Shown here piece after piece: positions 28,741 to 37,793 of a stretch of DNA of 64,000 bases (positions are counted from its first letter, which is position 1; every line of letters starts with the position of its first letter). The translations under genes were made by a program, and so were the position numbers. Source of the stretch: an uncultured Eubacterium sp. (GTDB lineage: Bacteria > Bacillota > Clostridia > Peptostreptococcales > Anaerovoracaceae); the NCBI GenBank assembly GCA_937894585.1, contig CALBGO010000037.1, positions 15,695-79,694 of the forward strand. The letters run 5' to 3'. The notes beneath the pieces are model-generated. The model saw only the letters and a program-made list of their open reading frames with translations, searched no databases and was not told the origin of the DNA.

Positions 28741-29040
28741 TACTACTTTTTACGGTATCGAGCAAGGAAAATTTCCTTGTACGACTGTTTCTTTCCAATC
28801 GAACTGTGCTTTGCTCTTTTTCACTACTTCGCCGTAGAGTGCCAACGCACTAAAGTGCTGCACTCCTGACGGGGGACCTACCTGCGATTCGCTGCGCTTA
28901 TCGGGTTAGGTCTCCCAAAGCATAAGGACTTCTCATCAATTTGCTTCGCAAATTGGAGCAAGCTCCATTATACGACTGTTTCTTCCCAATCGAACTGCGC
29001 TTTGCTTGTTCTCTCGGAGAAACAAAGCACCATTATAACG
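28741..29040 (-). repeat. Mosaic of hairpin repeats between yajC and secDF
   Basis: No gene is present. Recognisable modules: a CAAGGAAA/TTTCCTTG stem at 28763-28779; a degenerate copy of the GA-loop hairpin at 28795-28820; a long stem with GGGGGACCTA at 28872 pairing with TAGGTCTCCC ending 28917; CAATTTGC/GCAAATTG at about 28938-28956; GGAGC/GCTCC just after it; and a full 32-base GA-loop hairpin at 28986-29017 whose outer stem has a CCGA/TTGG wobble variant. The string AAAGCATAAGG is shared with 13050-13060, and CATTATACGA with 12990-13000. Confidence 0.75.
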
Positions 29041-29045
29041 AAAAA

Positions 29046-29063
29046 CCCCCTGAGAACAGGGGG
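29046..29063 (-). terminator. Rho-independent terminator after yajC
   Basis: A perfect seven-pair stem CCCCCTG / CAGGGGG with an AGAA loop, followed on the minus strand by TTTTT; 13 bases past the yajC stop. Confidence 0.9.
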
Positions 29064-29075
29064 ATAAATGGCTTT

Positions 29076-29468
29076 TTATTTTTCGTCTTCAGGAATGTTT
29101 TCTTCTTCCTCTTTATCTGCAGCCTTCTTCAGACGCTTAGGCATAACTTTCTTTTCTTCTTCGTCTGCCATCTGATTTGTCTTTGCAGTTTTGCTTGAAC
29201 TTACTACAGATGATACGGACCATCTCATCATCTCAAACTTTATTTTATCTGCACCAACCTGAATTACGATGGAATCGTCTTTTGTCTTAACGATTTTACC
29301 GCAGATACCGCCGATTGTGATGATTTCATCTCCAACCTGCAGACTGTTTCTCATGTCCTGAATTTTCTTTTCCTTTTTCTTCTGAGGTCTGATCAGTAAG
29401 AAATACATAATCGCAATGAATACTACTAAAACCATAAGCTGCATTGCGAAACCGCCACTAGCTGCCAT
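29076..29468 (-). CDS. yajC: Preprotein translocase subunit YajC
   Basis: Small single-span membrane protein associated with SecDF. A hydrophobic helix (LMVLVVFIAIMYFLLIRPQKKKEKK) at about residues 10-35 is followed by the soluble part with LQVGDEIITIGGICGKIVKTKDDSIVIQVG. The last 45 residues are a charged, low-complexity tail (KKVMPKRLKKAADKEEEEN), longer than in E. coli YajC. 130 aa. AGGAGG precedes the ATG. Own terminator downstream, so it is not tightly cotranscribed with secDF. Confidence 0.93.
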   Translation of the reverse strand: MAASGGFAMQLMVLVVFIAIMYFLLIRPQKKKEKKIQDMRNSLQVGDEIITIGGICGKIVKTKDDSIVIQVGADKIKFEMMRWSVSSVVSSSKTAKTNQMADEEEKKVMPKRLKKAADKEEEENIPEDEK

Positions 29469-29506
29469 ATAACTCCTCCTAATATGTAATCAATATAAAA
29501 ATATAT

Positions 29507-29593
29507 TGGTGCCGGCGATGGGGGTCGAACCCATACGGTGTTGCCACCACGGGATTTTGAATCCCGCACGTCTGCCAATTCCATCACGCCGGC
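29507..29593 (-). tRNA. tRNA-Leu (anticodon CAA)
   Basis: Minus-strand cloverleaf with acceptor GCCGGCG/CGCCGGC, D-arm TGATGGAATTGGCAGACG, anticodon stem CGGGA/TCCCG around loop TTCAAAA (CAA), a long variable arm (TGGTGGCAACACC), T-arm with GGTTCGACCCC, discriminator A and encoded CCA. The long variable arm and D-loop are those of tRNA-Leu. Confidence 0.93.
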
Positions 29594-29894
29594 ACAATGA
29601 TATTATTTTATCATAACGATTAAAAATCGTCAAGAATACTTAAGAAAGAATTTAGAAAAACTGCCAGCATCCGTCCTGGACCTGTCCGGCGGCACCGGCG
29701 TATTTCTCTGAACCGAGACTAAGTATAACATAGTATTATGTGATTAGCAAGAGCATTTTTTCACAAGCGCCGCTCTCTTTTTTAACTCAGGGCAATTTCA
29801 CATTCATTGCCTTTTCGGACCACCTTTCTCCATAAAAGAAGTGCAAAGCAGCCACGCACAGTCCACGCTGTGTGCGCTATGCAAAAAACAGAAA
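29594..29894. other. Gap between the two tRNA-Leu genes without a gene
   Basis: About 300 bases with no supported open frame and no recognised RNA. A GC-rich patch near 29670-29700 (GTCCTGGACCTGTCCGGCGG...) could fold weakly. The stretch should hold the promoter of the CAA tRNA. Confidence 0.5.
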
Positions 29895-29916
29895 AGCACC
29901 TAATTGATTAGGTGCT
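29895..29916 (-). terminator. Terminator of tRNA-Leu(GAG)
   Basis: A perfect ten-pair stem AGCACCTAAT / ATTAGGTGCT with a two-base centre, followed on the minus strand by TTTTCTGTTTTTTG. Confidence 0.9.
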
Positions 29917-29943
29917 CTCTTCGTTGAAAGTTCAACGATTCTA

Positions 29944-30025
29944 TGGTGCGGCAAACTGGACTCGAACCAGCACGGTTTCCCACACGGCCCTCAACCGTGC
30001 GCGTCTGCCATTCCGCCACTGCCGC
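29944..30025 (-). tRNA. tRNA-Leu (anticodon GAG)
   Basis: Minus-strand cloverleaf with acceptor GCGGCAG/TTGCCGC (one G.U pair), D-arm GTGGCGGAATGGCAGACGC, anticodon stem CACGG/CCGTG with loop TTGAGGG (GAG), variable arm GTGGGAAACC, T-arm GGTTCGAGTCC, discriminator A and encoded CCA. It reads codons CUC/CUU. Confidence 0.93.
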
Positions 30026-30173
30026 ACATTGCCTGCTCTGAAAGGTTCCTCTCACGAGCCAAGATTTAGTATAACACAAGAGGAACCTTATGGCAAGTAC
30101 CAAATTAAATTATTTTTGCGAATTATTTTTGTCCGATATTTTGCTCCGCACAAACGGTTTCATTCAGCCTGTT

Positions 30174-31823
30174 TTATTGATCGGCTTCGTCAGACTGTTC
30201 TTCTTTCGTCACAGTCCTGCTCCACTGCCAGTTTCCGCACCCTCTGAAAATATCAAAGAAAACAGGAGGCTGTTCTGCCGTAAACTCAGGTACGGTCACA
30301 AAAGCGTAAGTTTTGTAGCAAAGACAGTAATATGGCAGTTCGTCGGCCAAAACAGATTTCAGTTTTTCATAGACGGTTTTCTGCTCCTCTGCTGAAAGAC
30401 AGGTTTCCAGCTGTCCCGCAAGACTTCTGACTTCCGGATTGTCGTAACCGGTTCTTCCGCCCTTTCTGAATAAAGAGGAAAGATCATACTGTTTATCAAA
30501 TTTATAACCTCCCAGATACAGATCGAAATCCCGCTCTGCCAGAGCCTCCTTAAAAGCTGCGCGATCTTTGACCTCAAGTTTTACGCGAAGACCTGCGCTG
30601 CGCAGACTTTCCGCTATGCTGCGGGCTGTATCGGTACGGTTTCTGCGGCTGCCGTCCACAAGAATACGCAGAGATAAATCCTTTCCTTTTTCGTTTTCCA
30701 GTACGCCGTCTTCGTTGGAATCTTTATATCCTGCTTCCCGCAGAAGTTCCAGCGCGCTTTTCTGATCATAGCCGAAAATATCCCCTTTATTTTTTGTTCC
30801 CAGAAATCCCGGAAAATATATGCTGTCTGACAGTACACCGCTGCCGCCATAGTTATCTTTAATCAGTTCTTCCGTATCGATAATCCCGGCAACCGCCTTC
30901 CGCACCCGCTTATCCGACAGAATTCTGTTCCTGCAGTTAAAACCCAGATATTCCATCTCGGAGGACGGAATCTTGGTAACCTTCAAATCCTTGTCATCCG
31001 CAACCGAATCTGCGTCCTGATCCCTGCTCACACAAGCAGTCACCGCTTCCATCGTCATCAAACCCGTAGTCGTATTTTTATCGGCAACAATCTTAAACCG
31101 GATACGGTTTTTCGCCTGCTGTCCGTAGTAATATTTATTCGGAGACAGCTTCAGGCTCTTGGTTTTTTCATAGCTGCCAAGACGATAAGGTCCGCTGCCC
31201 AGACACTTTTCGTTATCTGTACTGTAGTCTGCCGCCGATACAATGGGAAATACCAGATTATCCAAAGCAGCGTCTTTTGGATCTTCAAAATTAACAGTTA
31301 AACTGTAAGTTCCCGACTGATAAACCGAATCTATTTTAGAAACATAGTGATAATACGGGCTTTCCGAACCGATGGAAAGAATCTTATTGATTGTATAGCT
31401 TACATCGGAAGCAGTCAGTCCGGAACCGTCGCTGAATTTCACATCCCGGCGCAAATTCAGCTTTACACTGCCGTCCTGTGAATCCGCCTCGTAATCTTTT
31501 ACAACATCCTTTTGTATATTCAGCGTTTCATCCAGCCTGAACAGACTGCTGTAAACAAGCTGTGAAATATAATAGACGTCACTGTCAGATGATGCAAGCG
31601 GATTCAGAGTCCTTACTCTGTCCATAGCAAAATACACCGTATTCATAGGCCTATATTCTACGGTATTCTCCTCTTTTTCTCCCGACGAAGCGTCTCCTCT
31701 TACAATAGCTGCCGTAGAAACCGCCCCCGCAATCACTACAACAGCGATAATAATAATAACGATATTACGATGCAGAAAATCGAAAATACGATACGCTCTG
31801 CTTCCTTTATTCTGTTTCAGCAT
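30174..31823 (-). CDS. Membrane-anchored peptide-type substrate-binding protein (SBP_bac_5 / OppA family)
   Basis: Extracytoplasmic solute-binding protein of ABC peptide/nickel systems. Residues about 18-42 form a hydrophobic anchor ([22 protein letters not shown]) but no lipobox Cys follows, so it is probably tethered by an uncleaved helix. The family body is clear: [71 protein letters not shown], and [24 protein letters not shown]. No permease or ATPase lies near; instead the start overlaps the coaE end by 17 bases. The ligand is unknown. 549 aa. Confidence 0.82.
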   Translation of the reverse strand: MLKQNKGSRAYRIFDFLHRNIVIIIIAVVVIAGAVSTAAIVRGDASSGEKEENTVEYRPMNTVYFAMDRVRTLNPLASSDSDVYYISQLVYSSLFRLDETLNIQKDVVKDYEADSQDGSVKLNLRRDVKFSDGSGLTASDVSYTINKILSIGSESPYYHYVSKIDSVYQSGTYSLTVNFEDPKDAALDNLVFPIVSAADYSTDNEKCLGSGPYRLGSYEKTKSLKLSPNKYYYGQQAKNRIRFKIVADKNTTTGLMTMEAVTACVSRDQDADSVADDKDLKVTKIPSSEMEYLGFNCRNRILSDKRVRKAVAGIIDTEELIKDNYGGSGVLSDSIYFPGFLGTKNKGDIFGYDQKSALELLREAGYKDSNEDGVLENEKGKDLSLRILVDGSRRNRTDTARSIAESLRSAGLRVKLEVKDRAAFKEALAERDFDLYLGGYKFDKQYDLSSLFRKGGRTGYDNPEVRSLAGQLETCLSAEEQKTVYEKLKSVLADELPYYCLCYKTYAFVTVPEFTAEQPPVFFDIFRGCGNWQWSRTVTKEEQSDEADQ

Positions 31824-32418
31824 ATTTTTTCAACAACTCCTTCACTTGCCGGCAGAGTTCCTCTTTCCCTTTTGAATTATCTATCACTTCTGCGGAACGC
31901 TCAGCCCGCCGTCTGCTGCTCATCTGTGCATCTATCCGGTCTCTGACCTCCTGCGGCGTTGCCCCGTCCCTTGCACATACTCGTTCTACCCGTACAGAAA
32001 TATCCGCATCCACCGTCCAGACAAGATCGGTCAGACGATCCGCCCCCGATTCAAAAAGCAGCGGAGCATCTACAAATACCGGACCGGTCTGCCCCCGGGA
32101 TTTCATCCGGTCAAGTTTTTCCGAAATGATACGAACAACCTCTTTCGTCGTAATCTCTTCCAGACGAAGTCTTTTTTCGCTGTCGGAAAAGACTAAAGAT
32201 GCCAGTTTTTTTCGATCCAGTTCGCCTCCGGGCAGAATCATATCATTTCCGAAAACCCCTGCGATTTTTTCAAGAACAGGACTTCCCTTTTCCGTAATTT
32301 TACGAGAAATTCGGTCTGCATCGATCACAGGATAGCCTTCTTTGATCAAAATCTCCGTAACCGTAGACTTTCCGGCGCCGATACCTCCCGTTAAACCGAT
32401 TATTTTCATTGTTTTCAT
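31807..32418 (-). CDS. coaE: Dephospho-CoA kinase
   Basis: Last step of coenzyme A synthesis: phosphorylates dephospho-CoA. P-loop [13 protein letters not shown] at about residues 8-20, then [34 protein letters not shown] and [31 protein letters not shown] (lid and base-binding region). About 203 aa. I place the start at ATG 32418 with AGGTG seven bases upstream; a GTG three codons earlier overlaps that ribosome binding site. It follows polA by 15 bases, the conserved Firmicute polA-coaE pair. Confidence 0.94.
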   Translation of the reverse strand: MKTMKIIGLTGGIGAGKSTVTEILIKEGYPVIDADRISRKITEKGSPVLEKIAGVFGNDMILPGGELDRKKLASLVFSDSEKRLRLEEITTKEVVRIISEKLDRMKSRGQTGPVFVDAPLLFESGADRLTDLVWTVDADISVRVERVCARDGATPQEVRDRIDAQMSSRRRAERSAEVIDNSKGKEELCRQVKELLKKYAETE

Positions 32419-32433
32419 ATATTTCACCTGCTT

Positions 32434-35103
32434 TTACTTTAAGTCGTACCAGGTATCACCGCAGTTCAAATCACTTTCCAGTTTCACCTTAAGTTCCATG
32501 GCTGCTTCCATATTGCGTACAAGAAGCTCTTCCACTTCGGCAAGCTCGTTTTTTTCCGTCCGGATAATCAGTTCGTCATGAACCTGCAGAATCAGCCTCG
32601 AGGACAGTCTCCGATCCCGAAGTTCTCGGAAAACCTTTATCATAGCTATTTTTATAATATCCGCAGCGCTGCCCTGAATCGGGCTGTTCATCGCAAGACG
32701 CTCACCCAGCTGACGAGTCATAAAATTAGATGCGTTGATTTCATGAATGTACCTTCTGCGTCCCATAATGGTTTCCGAATAACCGTTAGCTCTGCAGCTT
32801 TCCACCTGTTCGTCCATATATTCTTTAACCGCCTGATGCTTGTCAAAGTAATCTCTGATATATTTCTCGGCTTCTTTTCTGGTAATGTGCAGATTCTCTG
32901 AAAGTCCGAAACCGCTCATACCGTAAATCACACCGAAATTAACGGCCTTGGCTCTGCTTCTGTCAAGAGAGGTCACTTCGTCATAATCCAGATTGAAAAC
33001 TCTGGCTGCTGTGTTTCTGTGAATATCGTCACCGTTGTTAAATGCCTGAATCAGATTCTCGTCGCCGGAGAGGTGCGCTAAAATCCGAAGTTCAATCTGT
33101 GAATAGTCAGCTCCCACCAAAGTACATCCGCTTCCGGATACAAAAGCTCTGCGCAGCTGTCTTCCCAGTTCCTGCCTGATTGGAATGTTCTGCAAGTTGG
33201 GTTCTGTACAGCTGATTCTTCCCGTAGCAGTCACTGTCTGCTGGAAATGAGCGCGGATTTTGCCATCGGGAGCGATTAACGGTTTCAGCCCTTCCACATA
33301 AGTGCTGTTCAATTTTGTCAGGGTTCTGTACTGCAATACCATATCCACAATGGGATGTTTGTCCCTGATTTTTTCAAGAACATCGGCACTGGTGCTGTAG
33401 CCCCGTTTCGTCTTTTTCCCTGCCGGAAGCTGCAGTTTCTCAAAAAGAGTCTCTCCCAGCTGAAGAGGTGAATTGATATTGAACTCTCCCCCCGCCAGAG
33501 CATAAATTCCCTGCTCCAGCTTCGTAATCTCTCCTCTGATTTCTTCTCCAAAAGTTTCCAGCGTTTCTCTGTTTACCGAAAAACCTTCCTTCTCCATTGA
33601 AGCCAGCACTTCCACAAGAGGAAGCTCCACATCTTCAAACACAGGCAGCAGGCTGTTTTCGGAAAGCTGCTTCTGCTGCAGACTTTTCAGCCGTTTTACA
33701 GCAAGACACCATTTTAGACCGTAAGCTGCAAATCTGCTGTCACTGCTTCCCAAAAGATCCATCTGTCCCCCTTCCTCCAGAAAGGACTTCTCGTCCTCCA
33801 TTTCGTAATGAAGATTTTCAAAAACCAGAGTTTTCAGCTCATAGGCCGATCTAGTCGGATCAAGCACATACTGAGCGATTGCTGTGTCAAAGGCAGTATC
33901 GGCCCTTTCAAGACCGGCACACATCAGCGTATAATAATCCTTTATCAAATCATGACCTGCGAAACGAAACTGTTTTTCATTAAGAATCCGAATCAAAGCA
34001 GTCAATATCTCTCGGTTTTCAAGATTTACATAATACATTTCTTTGTCTATCAACAGACAGAGTCCGAAAAGAGACGGATTTCCCACATGATTACAGTCGC
34101 CGAATACTTTAAGGAAGACTTCCCTGCCCGGTTCTGCCCTGTCAAAAGCAGAAAGCTCCGCTGACGAAGCAATCCTGTGTACAGCAAAATGCTCTTCTTT
34201 TTCATCAAACTCCGGCGAAGCTGTTTCAATATCCGCTCCGTGAAGTTTCTTCAGAAAACTGTTGAACTCCAATTTGGCATATAAATCAATCAGCGCTCTG
34301 TAATCAGGTTCTTCTGTTTTCATCTTTTCCAGATTAAGCTCCAAAGGCACAAACCTGTTGATCTCCGCCAGTCTTCTGCTCATAGCGGCAAGCTGGGCAT
34401 GTTCTTCCACCTTCTGACGCAGCTTTGCATTTGCAATTTGATCCGTATTCGCAAGAAGCTCCGCTACACTGCCGAACTGAGTAAGCAGTTTGATTCCGGT
34501 TTTTTCACCGACACCGGGAATCCCCGGAATATTATCGGACTGATCTCCCATCAGGCCCTTTAAATCCACAAACTGTTCCGGTGTTAATCCGTAACGCTCC
34601 AGCATTTTTTCTCTGTCATACAGTTCAAACTCCGAAATTCCCTTTTTGGTAATCAGAACCTGTGTTACATCGGACGCCAGCTGCAGCGCATCTTTATCTC
34701 CTGTAATAACGAGGGGAAAAAGTCCGTTTTCTTCACCGACCCTTGCCAGCGTTCCGATAATATCATCGGCTTCAAATCCGTCGATTTCCAGATTCTCAAT
34801 TTTCATCGCCGTGAGAATTTCTTTCATCAGAGGAATCTCCATGGCAAGCTCCGGCGGCATCTTCTTCCGTCCCGCCTTATACTTGTCGTATTCAAGATGT
34901 CTGAATGTAGGCGCTTTGCGATCCCATGCCACCGCAATATAGCCGGGTGTATAATCCTCCCGAATTTTTGTAAGCATATTGATAAAGCCGTAAATTCCCT
35001 GCGTATAAACACCCTCTTTGGTAATCATCGGCCGCTGCATTGCATAATAGGCACGGTTGATTAAACTGTTGCCGTCAATAATTACAATTCTGTTCTCCAT
35101 CAT
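32434..35103 (-). CDS. polA: DNA polymerase I
   Basis: Repair and Okazaki-fragment polymerase. The 5' nuclease domain (residues 1 to about 290) has IIDGNSLINRAYYA, VAWDRKAPTFRH and GDQSDNIPGIPGVGEKTG. The 3'-5' exonuclease-like domain (about 300-470) lacks the acidic DxE motif: VFLKVFGDCN stands where the first motif should be, so proofreading is probably lost, as in B. stearothermophilus. The polymerase domain shows LVGADYSQIELRILAHLSGD (motif A), AKAVNFGVIYGMSGFGLS (motif B) and LQVHDELII (motif C). 889 aa, complete. AAAGGA precedes the ATG; a second ATG follows at once. Confidence 0.96.
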   Translation of the reverse strand: MMENRIVIIDGNSLINRAYYAMQRPMITKEGVYTQGIYGFINMLTKIREDYTPGYIAVAWDRKAPTFRHLEYDKYKAGRKKMPPELAMEIPLMKEILTAMKIENLEIDGFEADDIIGTLARVGEENGLFPLVITGDKDALQLASDVTQVLITKKGISEFELYDREKMLERYGLTPEQFVDLKGLMGDQSDNIPGIPGVGEKTGIKLLTQFGSVAELLANTDQIANAKLRQKVEEHAQLAAMSRRLAEINRFVPLELNLEKMKTEEPDYRALIDLYAKLEFNSFLKKLHGADIETASPEFDEKEEHFAVHRIASSAELSAFDRAEPGREVFLKVFGDCNHVGNPSLFGLCLLIDKEMYYVNLENREILTALIRILNEKQFRFAGHDLIKDYYTLMCAGLERADTAFDTAIAQYVLDPTRSAYELKTLVFENLHYEMEDEKSFLEEGGQMDLLGSSDSRFAAYGLKWCLAVKRLKSLQQKQLSENSLLPVFEDVELPLVEVLASMEKEGFSVNRETLETFGEEIRGEITKLEQGIYALAGGEFNINSPLQLGETLFEKLQLPAGKKTKRGYSTSADVLEKIRDKHPIVDMVLQYRTLTKLNSTYVEGLKPLIAPDGKIRAHFQQTVTATGRISCTEPNLQNIPIRQELGRQLRRAFVSGSGCTLVGADYSQIELRILAHLSGDENLIQAFNNGDDIHRNTAARVFNLDYDEVTSLDRSRAKAVNFGVIYGMSGFGLSENLHITRKEAEKYIRDYFDKHQAVKEYMDEQVESCRANGYSETIMGRRRYIHEINASNFMTRQLGERLAMNSPIQGSAADIIKIAMIKVFRELRDRRLSSRLILQVHDELIIRTEKNELAEVEELLVRNMEAAMELKVKLESDLNCGDTWYDLK

Positions 35104-35171
35104 TTCAATCCTTTTGCTTTCTTTTTCTATCTATAATAGTATAAGGCACTTCACATTTTTTTACAACAAAA

Positions 35172-35203
35172 AACCGCGGAACGAACATCCTCTCCCCGCA
35201 GTT
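35172..35203 (-). terminator. Terminator after the FNT channel gene
   Basis: AACtGCGG pairs with CCGCgGTT (one G.U) across a 16-base loop, followed on the minus strand by TTTTTTG. Located 36 bases past the channel stop. Confidence 0.8.
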
Positions 35204-35239
35204 TAAAATTTCCACAGAACTTTCTTTATATATTTTTCT

Positions 35240-36028
35240 CTATTTGGTTTTATATGCAAAATAGTAGATTCCCGCTGTAAATACGGCGCCTCCGACAATA
35301 TTTCCCAAAGTCACCGGAAGTAAATTATCGAGCAGAAAACTGTCCCAGCTTAATGCTGCCTCTCCGCCTGCCGCAAAAATTGCTGCCGGGATAAAATACA
35401 TATTGGCAATACTGTGTTCGAATCCGGCAGTTACGAAGAGCCAGATCGGAAAATAAAGACAAAAAATTTTTCCTGCTGAAGAATCCGCGCCGCTTGCCAT
35501 CCAAACCGCTGCACAAACCAATATATTACATAAAATACCGCGGCTGAACGCTTCGAAAAAAGTAAGCTGAACCTTTGAAACCGCAATAGACACAGTCACA
35601 TCGGACAGCATACCGTCTCCCGCTTCCAAAAGTCCCGAAGATACCACAATCCATGCAATAAAAACAGAGCCTGCAAAATTGGCAAGATAAACGGTTATCC
35701 AGTTTTTCAGCATAGCGCCGACGCTGATTTTTCTGTCCAGAAGCGCTGCCGTCATAAGACTATTGCCCGTAAAAAGCTCCGCTCCCGCAAGAGAGACCAT
35801 CATCAGCCCTGCAGGGAAAATCATACCGGAAAGCATTTTTCCGATTCCCGCAGTCAGAGGATTTCCAAGAAAATAATATGTACCCATATTGGCAGCTGCG
35901 CCTGCCATTGCAATAAAAAAGCCTGCCATAAGTCCCAGCAGAACCGTTTGTCTTGCGGAAAGCCCCGCCTTGCTGACAGCAGTGTTTATATTGATTTCCA
36001 GTATTTCCTGCGGCTTCTTGTGTGTCAT
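35240..36028 (-). CDS. Formate/nitrite transporter family (FNT) channel
   Basis: Pentameric aquaporin-like channel for small monovalent anions (formate, nitrite or hydrosulfide). Six hydrophobic segments are visible. AGAAANMGTYYFLGNPLTAGIGKMLSGMIFPAGLMMV and AELFTGNSLM (omega-loop-type region in TM2) are family features; the central FEHSIANMYFIP stretch carries the conserved pore histidine (GFEHSIANM). 262 aa. GGAGGTAGT precedes the ATG. Alone between terminators; no formate-lyase or nitrite genes nearby, so the anion cannot be set. The 300 bases upstream (36029-36333) hold no gene. Confidence 0.9.
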   Translation of the reverse strand: MTHKKPQEILEININTAVSKAGLSARQTVLLGLMAGFFIAMAGAAANMGTYYFLGNPLTAGIGKMLSGMIFPAGLMMVSLAGAELFTGNSLMTAALLDRKISVGAMLKNWITVYLANFAGSVFIAWIVVSSGLLEAGDGMLSDVTVSIAVSKVQLTFFEAFSRGILCNILVCAAVWMASGADSSAGKIFCLYFPIWLFVTAGFEHSIANMYFIPAAIFAAGGEAALSWDSFLLDNLLPVTLGNIVGGAVFTAGIYYFAYKTK

Positions 36029-36333
36029 ACTACCTCCGAATCATCTCTACAGTCGCTTTAAAATATAATCTGTTTCTCTTTACATACATATTTCCGCCAA
36101 ACTATGCAAAATGAAGCTTGCGCAACCCGTGTATACACTATACAATTATAACAGTTTTTTTCTGTTCGTCAAGAAAACTTCGCCGAATTTCGTCCGTTTT
36201 CGCCTTCGGCTCTATCGTGAATTACCGAAAATTCCGCCTTAACAGCAGTCCTCTTAATATGTCTCTGAAAAAAAACAAAAAATAATAAAAATACTAATGA
36301 TATCTGCGTAAAAATGCGGTATAATATCTAATA

Positions 36334-36512
36334 GAAAGCCTGAGACTCTCGTTAAGGATTCATAATTGAACCTACACTTTCGCATTGGGAATTCGGGTCC
36401 ATGCAGCTTATGTCAGGCCGTCTCCGAACGGAAGACAGCAGCGGTGGCAGGATACCCACCTATCTTTCAGATAGGGCGTCAATTATATCCTGACGGAGCT
36501 TTCGGGTTTTTT
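36334..36512 (+). ncRNA. ssrS: Probable 6S RNA
   Basis: About 178 bases with a TATAAT at 36320-36325 nine bases before the proposed 5' end. The ends pair (GAAAGC with GCTTTC), then GTTA(A)GGAT with ATCCTGAC, then ATAATTGA with TCAATTAT at about 36362-36369 and 36476-36483, making a long closing stem. Inside is an open region, a small 3' strand hairpin CCTATCT-TTC-AGATAGG, and a terminal arm near 36410-36450. A closing stem, a central bubble with a side hairpin in its 3' strand and a terminal stem is the 6S plan (sigma-70 holoenzyme mimic). A T-run (GGGTTTTTT) ends it. 4.5S/SRP RNA is the main alternative because of a GTCAGG...GGAAGACAGCAGC resemblance. It is the only plus-strand gene in the first 48.5 kb. 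Confidence 0.6.
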
Positions 36513-36758
36513 ATTTGCAAAAACATCAATATTTATGTTACCATTTATATTGTTTATCTTTGTATTTTGCTTTCTTATTTACCCTCATTTTCTTGTCTCT
36601 CATTTTAATCTGCTTTTTCCTCAATTGTTCTGTTATTAGCTTAGGACTTCTGCAATAAATTCGATACTTCAGCCTCACGATCCGATCTGTCAACTCTTCT
36701 TTCTGAAATTCAAATCTGCTTCAATCTTATTTCCGACTGTTAAAATATTACTTTAACC

Positions 36759-37673
36759 TTAACAGATAGTCTTCTGATAAAACTCTACAATTTCTTCAAA
36801 TATCATATTTTTAATTTCGGATTTTTCAAAACCCATCTCAAGTCCGTGGGGACTTCTCTTCGAAGAGATTTCTGTCATTTCACAATTTGAATAGCATATG
36901 CCGCATTTTTTGGCTGTTTCCGGAAGAACCACATAATCTTCCGTATTATAGAATACCAGAACGGGATTTTTAAACTTATATCCGTAATCGGAAGGAATAT
37001 AATTTTCCACACTGCTGAAAAAATTCGGATACAGCCTTACTTTTTGATGCACGATGCTTCCTTTCTCTTCGGCTTCTTTTTTCATAGCATTCCATTTTTG
37101 TCTGCCGCCCATATAATGAAAAAAAGCTTTATCATCTCCCGCCGGGGCAGCCAAAACGAGTCCCTTGTAATCATAACCTCCCGCTTTCTCATTTGCCATT
37201 TTCATAGCAGCTCTTCCGCCCATACTCCGTCCGAATATGCCGATTTTCGCAGGATCGGCTCCATAATGCGCAATCATATAATCAACGCATAACACTGCAT
37301 CCGAAACCATTGTATCCACGGTATAACTGTTATTCATACGGCTGTTTTCATCTTTTGAAATCCTGTGAGCAAAATCCATTCGGACTGCAGCAATACCGTG
37401 CTCGGCAAGAGTATGGGAGAGATCTCCGATACCTGCACTGTTCATACTGCCCGCAAATCCGTGATTTAAAACCACAGCAGGCATTTTCCCGAATTCAGCT
37501 CCCCGGGGTATGGAAAACTCCGCTTTAATATAAGTACCGTCCCCTGCCGGTATCATCACATTTTCTATCTTGACAGACTCCCCGTCTTTTCTGTCCGATA
37601 CTGAAAGCAGGAACAGGAAACACATCAGAACCCCACATAAAATCAGTATTGCCGCCCCTTTCCTTTTTTCCAC
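36759..37673 (-). CDS. Membrane-anchored alpha/beta hydrolase
   Basis: Serine hydrolase of the alpha/beta fold with an N-terminal hydrophobic anchor (ILILCGVLMCFLFLLSV, about residues 8-25). VVLNHGFAGSMNSAG supplies the oxyanion region, GIFGRSMGGRAAMKMA the nucleophile elbow (GRSMGG), VLVFYNTEDYVV the acid, and SSKRSPHGLEMGF the His. About 304 aa. A GTG at 37673 with GGGAGG seven bases upstream is the best start; the GTG six bases earlier abuts the ribosome binding site. Probably an exported esterase or acylaminoacyl-hydrolase-like enzyme; substrate unknown. Expressed alone. The 245 bases downstream to the 6S gene hold nothing recognisable. Confidence 0.85.
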   Translation of the reverse strand: MEKRKGAAILILCGVLMCFLFLLSVSDRKDGESVKIENVMIPAGDGTYIKAEFSIPRGAEFGKMPAVVLNHGFAGSMNSAGIGDLSHTLAEHGIAAVRMDFAHRISKDENSRMNNSYTVDTMVSDAVLCVDYMIAHYGADPAKIGIFGRSMGGRAAMKMANEKAGGYDYKGLVLAAPAGDDKAFFHYMGGRQKWNAMKKEAEEKGSIVHQKVRLYPNFFSSVENYIPSDYGYKFKNPVLVFYNTEDYVVLPETAKKCGICYSNCEMTEISSKRSPHGLEMGFEKSEIKNMIFEEIVEFYQKTIC

Positions 37674-37742
37674 CGTCACACCTCCCGCTTTGTTTTTTCC
37701 GCTCTTTTCATCGCAGCTGCTTTTTCATTTATTGTAACACAA

Positions 37743-37780
37743 AACCGGCGCTTCAGAAAAGAAATTCCGCCGCACCGGTT
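37743..37780 (-). terminator. Hairpin after the M20 amidohydrolase gene
   Basis: AACCGG pairs with CCGGTT across a 26-base interior that can pair further (GC-rich), followed by TTG on the minus strand; 14 bases past the gene stop. Confidence 0.55.
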
Positions 37781-37793
37781 AAGATCACTCTTT

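Noticed and set aside
36334..36512. Calling the structured RNA as 4.5S/SRP RNA
   Set aside because: The S-domain-like text is imperfect (no GGAA tetraloop in the usual place), and the 178-base length with a side hairpin suits 6S better. It is kept as the main alternative.
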